Shown piece after piece: positions 3,893 through 5,495 of a stretch of DNA of 5,495 nt. Position 1 is the first letter of the stretch, and each line of letters opens with the position of its first letter. Source of the DNA: Pseudofrankia asymbiotica (GTDB lineage Bacteria > Actinomycetota > Actinomycetes > Frankiales > Frankiaceae); contig NZ_MOMC01000031.1 of NCBI RefSeq assembly GCF_001983105.1, positions 28,207-33,701 of the forward strand, given 5' to 3'. The position numbers and the translations under genes were made by a program. Below the pieces are notes generated by a model. The model was not told the origin of the DNA and made no database searches. It saw only the letters and a list, made by a program, of their open reading frames with translations.

Positions 3893-5193
3893 GGATCGGT
3901 GTGGCGCGCGAGACCGCGCCGGGCGAACGGCGGGTCGCCCTCATCCCGCAGGAGATCGACGGCCTGCGCAAGGCCGGCCACGACGTGGTCGTCGAGGCCG
4001 GCGCCGGCGAGAGCGCGGGCTTCCCCGACGCGGCCTACGCCGAACGCGGCGCGATCGTCGGCACCGCGTCCGACGTGCTCGCCACCGACGTCACGCTGTT
4101 CGTCCGCACCCCTGGATCGGCCGCCGCGGAGGCGGGCGAGCTCGTCGGCGGGCTACGGCCGGGGCAGGTGGTCATCGGCCTCGGCGACCCGTTGGGGACG
4201 CCCGCGGCCGCGGCCGCGCTCGCCGCGCGCGGCGTCACCAGCTTCGCGCTGGAGCTGCTGCCTCGTATCACCCGGGCGCAGGCGATGGACGTGCTGAGCT
4301 CGCAGGCGACGCTCGCGGGCTACAAGGCGGCTCTGCTCGCCGCCGGCCGGCTGAACAAGATCCTCCCGATGATGACGACGGCCGCGGGCACGCTGCCCCC
4401 GGCGCGGGCGCTGGTGATCGGCGCCGGGGTGGCCGGTCTGCAGGCGATCGCGACCTGCAAGCGGATCGGGGCGGTCGTCTCCGCCTATGACGTGCGCGCG
4501 GCCGCCGCCGAGCAGGCCGCGAGCGTCGGCGCGACGTTCGTCGACCTGGGACTGGAGACGGAGAGCGCCGAGACTGCCGGCGGCTACGCCAGCGCGCAGA
4601 GCGAGGACTTCCTGCGCCGCCAGCGGGAGGCGCTCGGCAAGGTCGTCGCCGCCCAGGACATCGTGATCTCGACCGCGCAGGTGCAGGGCAGGCGCGCACC
4701 GGTGATCGTGACCGCGGACATGGTCCGGGCGATGGCGCCCGGCTCGATCGTGGTCGACATCGCCGCCGCGCAGGGCGGCAACTGCGAGCTGTCGAGGCCG
4801 GACGAGGAGGTCGACGTCGGCGGGGTGACGGTGCTCGCCCCGACGAACCTGCCGGCGACCGTGCCCGCGCACGCCAGCCGGCTGTACGCGAAGAACCTCG
4901 TCAACTTCCTCCGGTTGCTCCTCGTCGACGACGCGGTCCGCCTCGACCTGACGGACCCGATCATCGCGGACACGCTGATCACCCATGGCGGCGAGGTCGT
5001 CTCCGCCCGGGTGCGCGATCTGCTGGGCCTCGCGGCTCTCGACACCACCACGGCGACAGACGCCACCGGCTCTCCCGATGAGGCCGGATCTGCGGACATC
5101 GCCGCGGCGACGGATGCCGGCGCGGCGACCAATACCGGTGCCGCCGACAGCGGCCGCGAGACGGCCGCCACCGCGACCACGGCTGGAGGGTGA
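3889..5193 (+). CDS. pntAA: NAD(P) transhydrogenase subunit alpha part 1 (soluble domain I)
   Basis: The protein has 434 residues and binds NAD(H) on the cytosolic side of the proton-pumping transhydrogenase, which passes hydride from NADH to NADP+ using the proton gradient. The opening IGVARETAPGERRVALIPQ is the alanine dehydrogenase/PntA N-terminal signature. The RQD loop of domain I is present as R126, Q131 and D134, followed by SSQATLAGYKAA (137-148). The Rossmann fold has GAGVAG at 178-183 with the ribose-binding acidic residue D201 in YDVR. The mobile loop GGYA is at 231-234, and TNLPATVP starts at 319. Domain I of three-subunit enzymes normally ends near residue 384; here about 50 extra Ala/Thr/Asp-rich residues (385-434) follow. 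The start at 3889 fits the family and overlaps the preceding stop (ATGA), with GGGAG 10 nt upstream. An in-frame extension to 3457 is Arg/Pro-rich and not family-like. pntAB follows after 5 bp. Confidence 0.97.
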   Translation: MRIGVARETAPGERRVALIPQEIDGLRKAGHDVVVEAGAGESAGFPDAAYAERGAIVGTASDVLATDVTLFVRTPGSAAAEAGELVGGLRPGQVVIGLGDPLGTPAAAAALAARGVTSFALELLPRITRAQAMDVLSSQATLAGYKAALLAAGRLNKILPMMTTAAGTLPPARALVIGAGVAGLQAIATCKRIGAVVSAYDVRAAAAEQAASVGATFVDLGLETESAETAGGYASAQSEDFLRRQREALGKVVAAQDIVISTAQVQGRRAPVIVTADMVRAMAPGSIVVDIAAAQGGNCELSRPDEEVDVGGVTVLAPTNLPATVPAHASRLYAKNLVNFLRLLLVDDAVRLDLTDPIIADTLITHGGEVVSARVRDLLGLAALDTTTATDATGSPDEAGSADIAAATDAGAATNTGAADSGRETAATATTAGG

Positions 5194-5198
5194 GCCCG

Positions 5199-5495
5199 AT
5201 GTCCCCCGCGATCGAGAGCGGCCTGTACGTGTTCCTGCTGGCGAGCTTCGTCGGCTTCGAGGTGATCCGGCGGGTGCCGCCGTTGTTCCACACCCCGCTG
5301 ATGTCGCTGACCAACGCGGTCGCCGGCATCTCGCTGGTCGGCAGCCTGGTCATCGCCGGCTCCGACCATGGCGTCGTGTCGACCCTCCTCGGCACGATCG
5401 CCGTCACGGCGTCGACGATCAACGTGGTCGGTGGGTTCCTCATCACCGACCGGATGCTGAAGATGTTCCGCCCCCGCGACGCGGCCGGTAAGGGC
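5199..5495 (+). CDS. pntAB: NAD(P) transhydrogenase subunit alpha part 2 (membrane), 3' end cut by window
   Basis: There are 99 residues and no stop before the right edge; family members are about 90-110 residues, so nearly all of it is present. It is a small inner-membrane subunit that forms part of the proton channel (domain II) together with PntB. Likely membrane helices lie near residues 8-23, 38-54 and 59-83. The conserved loop PPLFHTPLMSLTNA (27-40) and the ending GGFLITDRMLKMF (78-90) are hallmark PntA domain II sequences. GGAGGG lies 8 nt before ATG 5199, and the gene starts 5 bp after the pntAA stop, so the two form one operon. A separate PntAA and PntAB marks the three-subunit type (as in Rhodospirillum), in contrast to the fused PntA of E. 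coli. pntB is expected immediately downstream. Confidence 0.96.
   Translation, partial: MSPAIESGLYVFLLASFVGFEVIRRVPPLFHTPLMSLTNAVAGISLVGSLVIAGSDHGVVSTLLGTIAVTASTINVVGGFLITDRMLKMFRPRDAAGKG

Noticed and set aside
2881..3981. 366-codon open frame on the minus strand spanning the gap and the pntAA start
   Set aside because: It overlaps the small ORF and the conserved pntAA N-terminus on the opposite strand, has an Arg/Pro/Ser-rich translation with no recognisable domain, and is expected from long chance frames in high-GC DNA.
4153..5369. Long minus-strand open frames opposite pntAA and pntAB
   Set aside because: They are antisense shadows of strongly conserved genes and have repetitive Arg/His/Asp-rich translations.

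Overview
The window is very GC-rich, and its coding frames strongly prefer G or C at the third codon position. The gene types are a MacS-like sensor kinase N-terminus, an SMP-30 lactonase, a TetR regulator and a three-subunit proton-translocating transhydrogenase. Together these point to a high-GC actinomycete. A Frankia-like organism is my best guess, but that is inference from style, not a database match.

Layout. On the minus strand, positions 1-465 hold the N-terminal membrane half of a protein that runs off the left edge. It is probably a sensor histidine kinase. Positions 466-733 are non-coding and carry a two-copy tandem direct repeat (49 bp identical, 61-bp period) with hairpin potential, lying just after the stop of the next gene. 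Positions 734-1645 (minus) encode an SMP-30/gluconolactonase-family hydrolase with all four expected metal ligands visible. Positions 1646-1912 are a divergent intergenic region with two identical-format palindromes, GTTAG-N6-CTAAC, 25 bp apart. Positions 1913-2635 (plus) encode a TetR-family repressor. The palindromes are its likely operators, and the lactonase gene is its likely partner target.

Positions 2636-3556 are about 920 bp without a convincing gene. They are rich in inverted repeats, including a perfect 14-bp hairpin followed by TTT, two abutting hairpins with an alternative pairing, three short direct repeats and a 10-bp hairpin. At 3557-3892 a small ORF of unknown function (111 aa) has a strong GGAGG ribosome binding site. 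Its stop overlaps the start of pntAA as ATGA. pntAA (3889-5193) and pntAB (5199 to the right edge) follow. They encode the soluble NAD(H)-binding domain I subunit and the first membrane subunit of the transhydrogenase that couples the proton gradient to NADPH formation. pntB is expected just outside the window.

How the parts may work together. The TetR and SMP-30 genes look like a regulator and enzyme pair answering one metabolite. The small ORF, pntAA and pntAB look like one translationally coupled operon behind a long structured leader. The least explained parts are the small ORF with its leader, and the paired TetR operators, which overlap a candidate promoter pointing at the lactonase gene.
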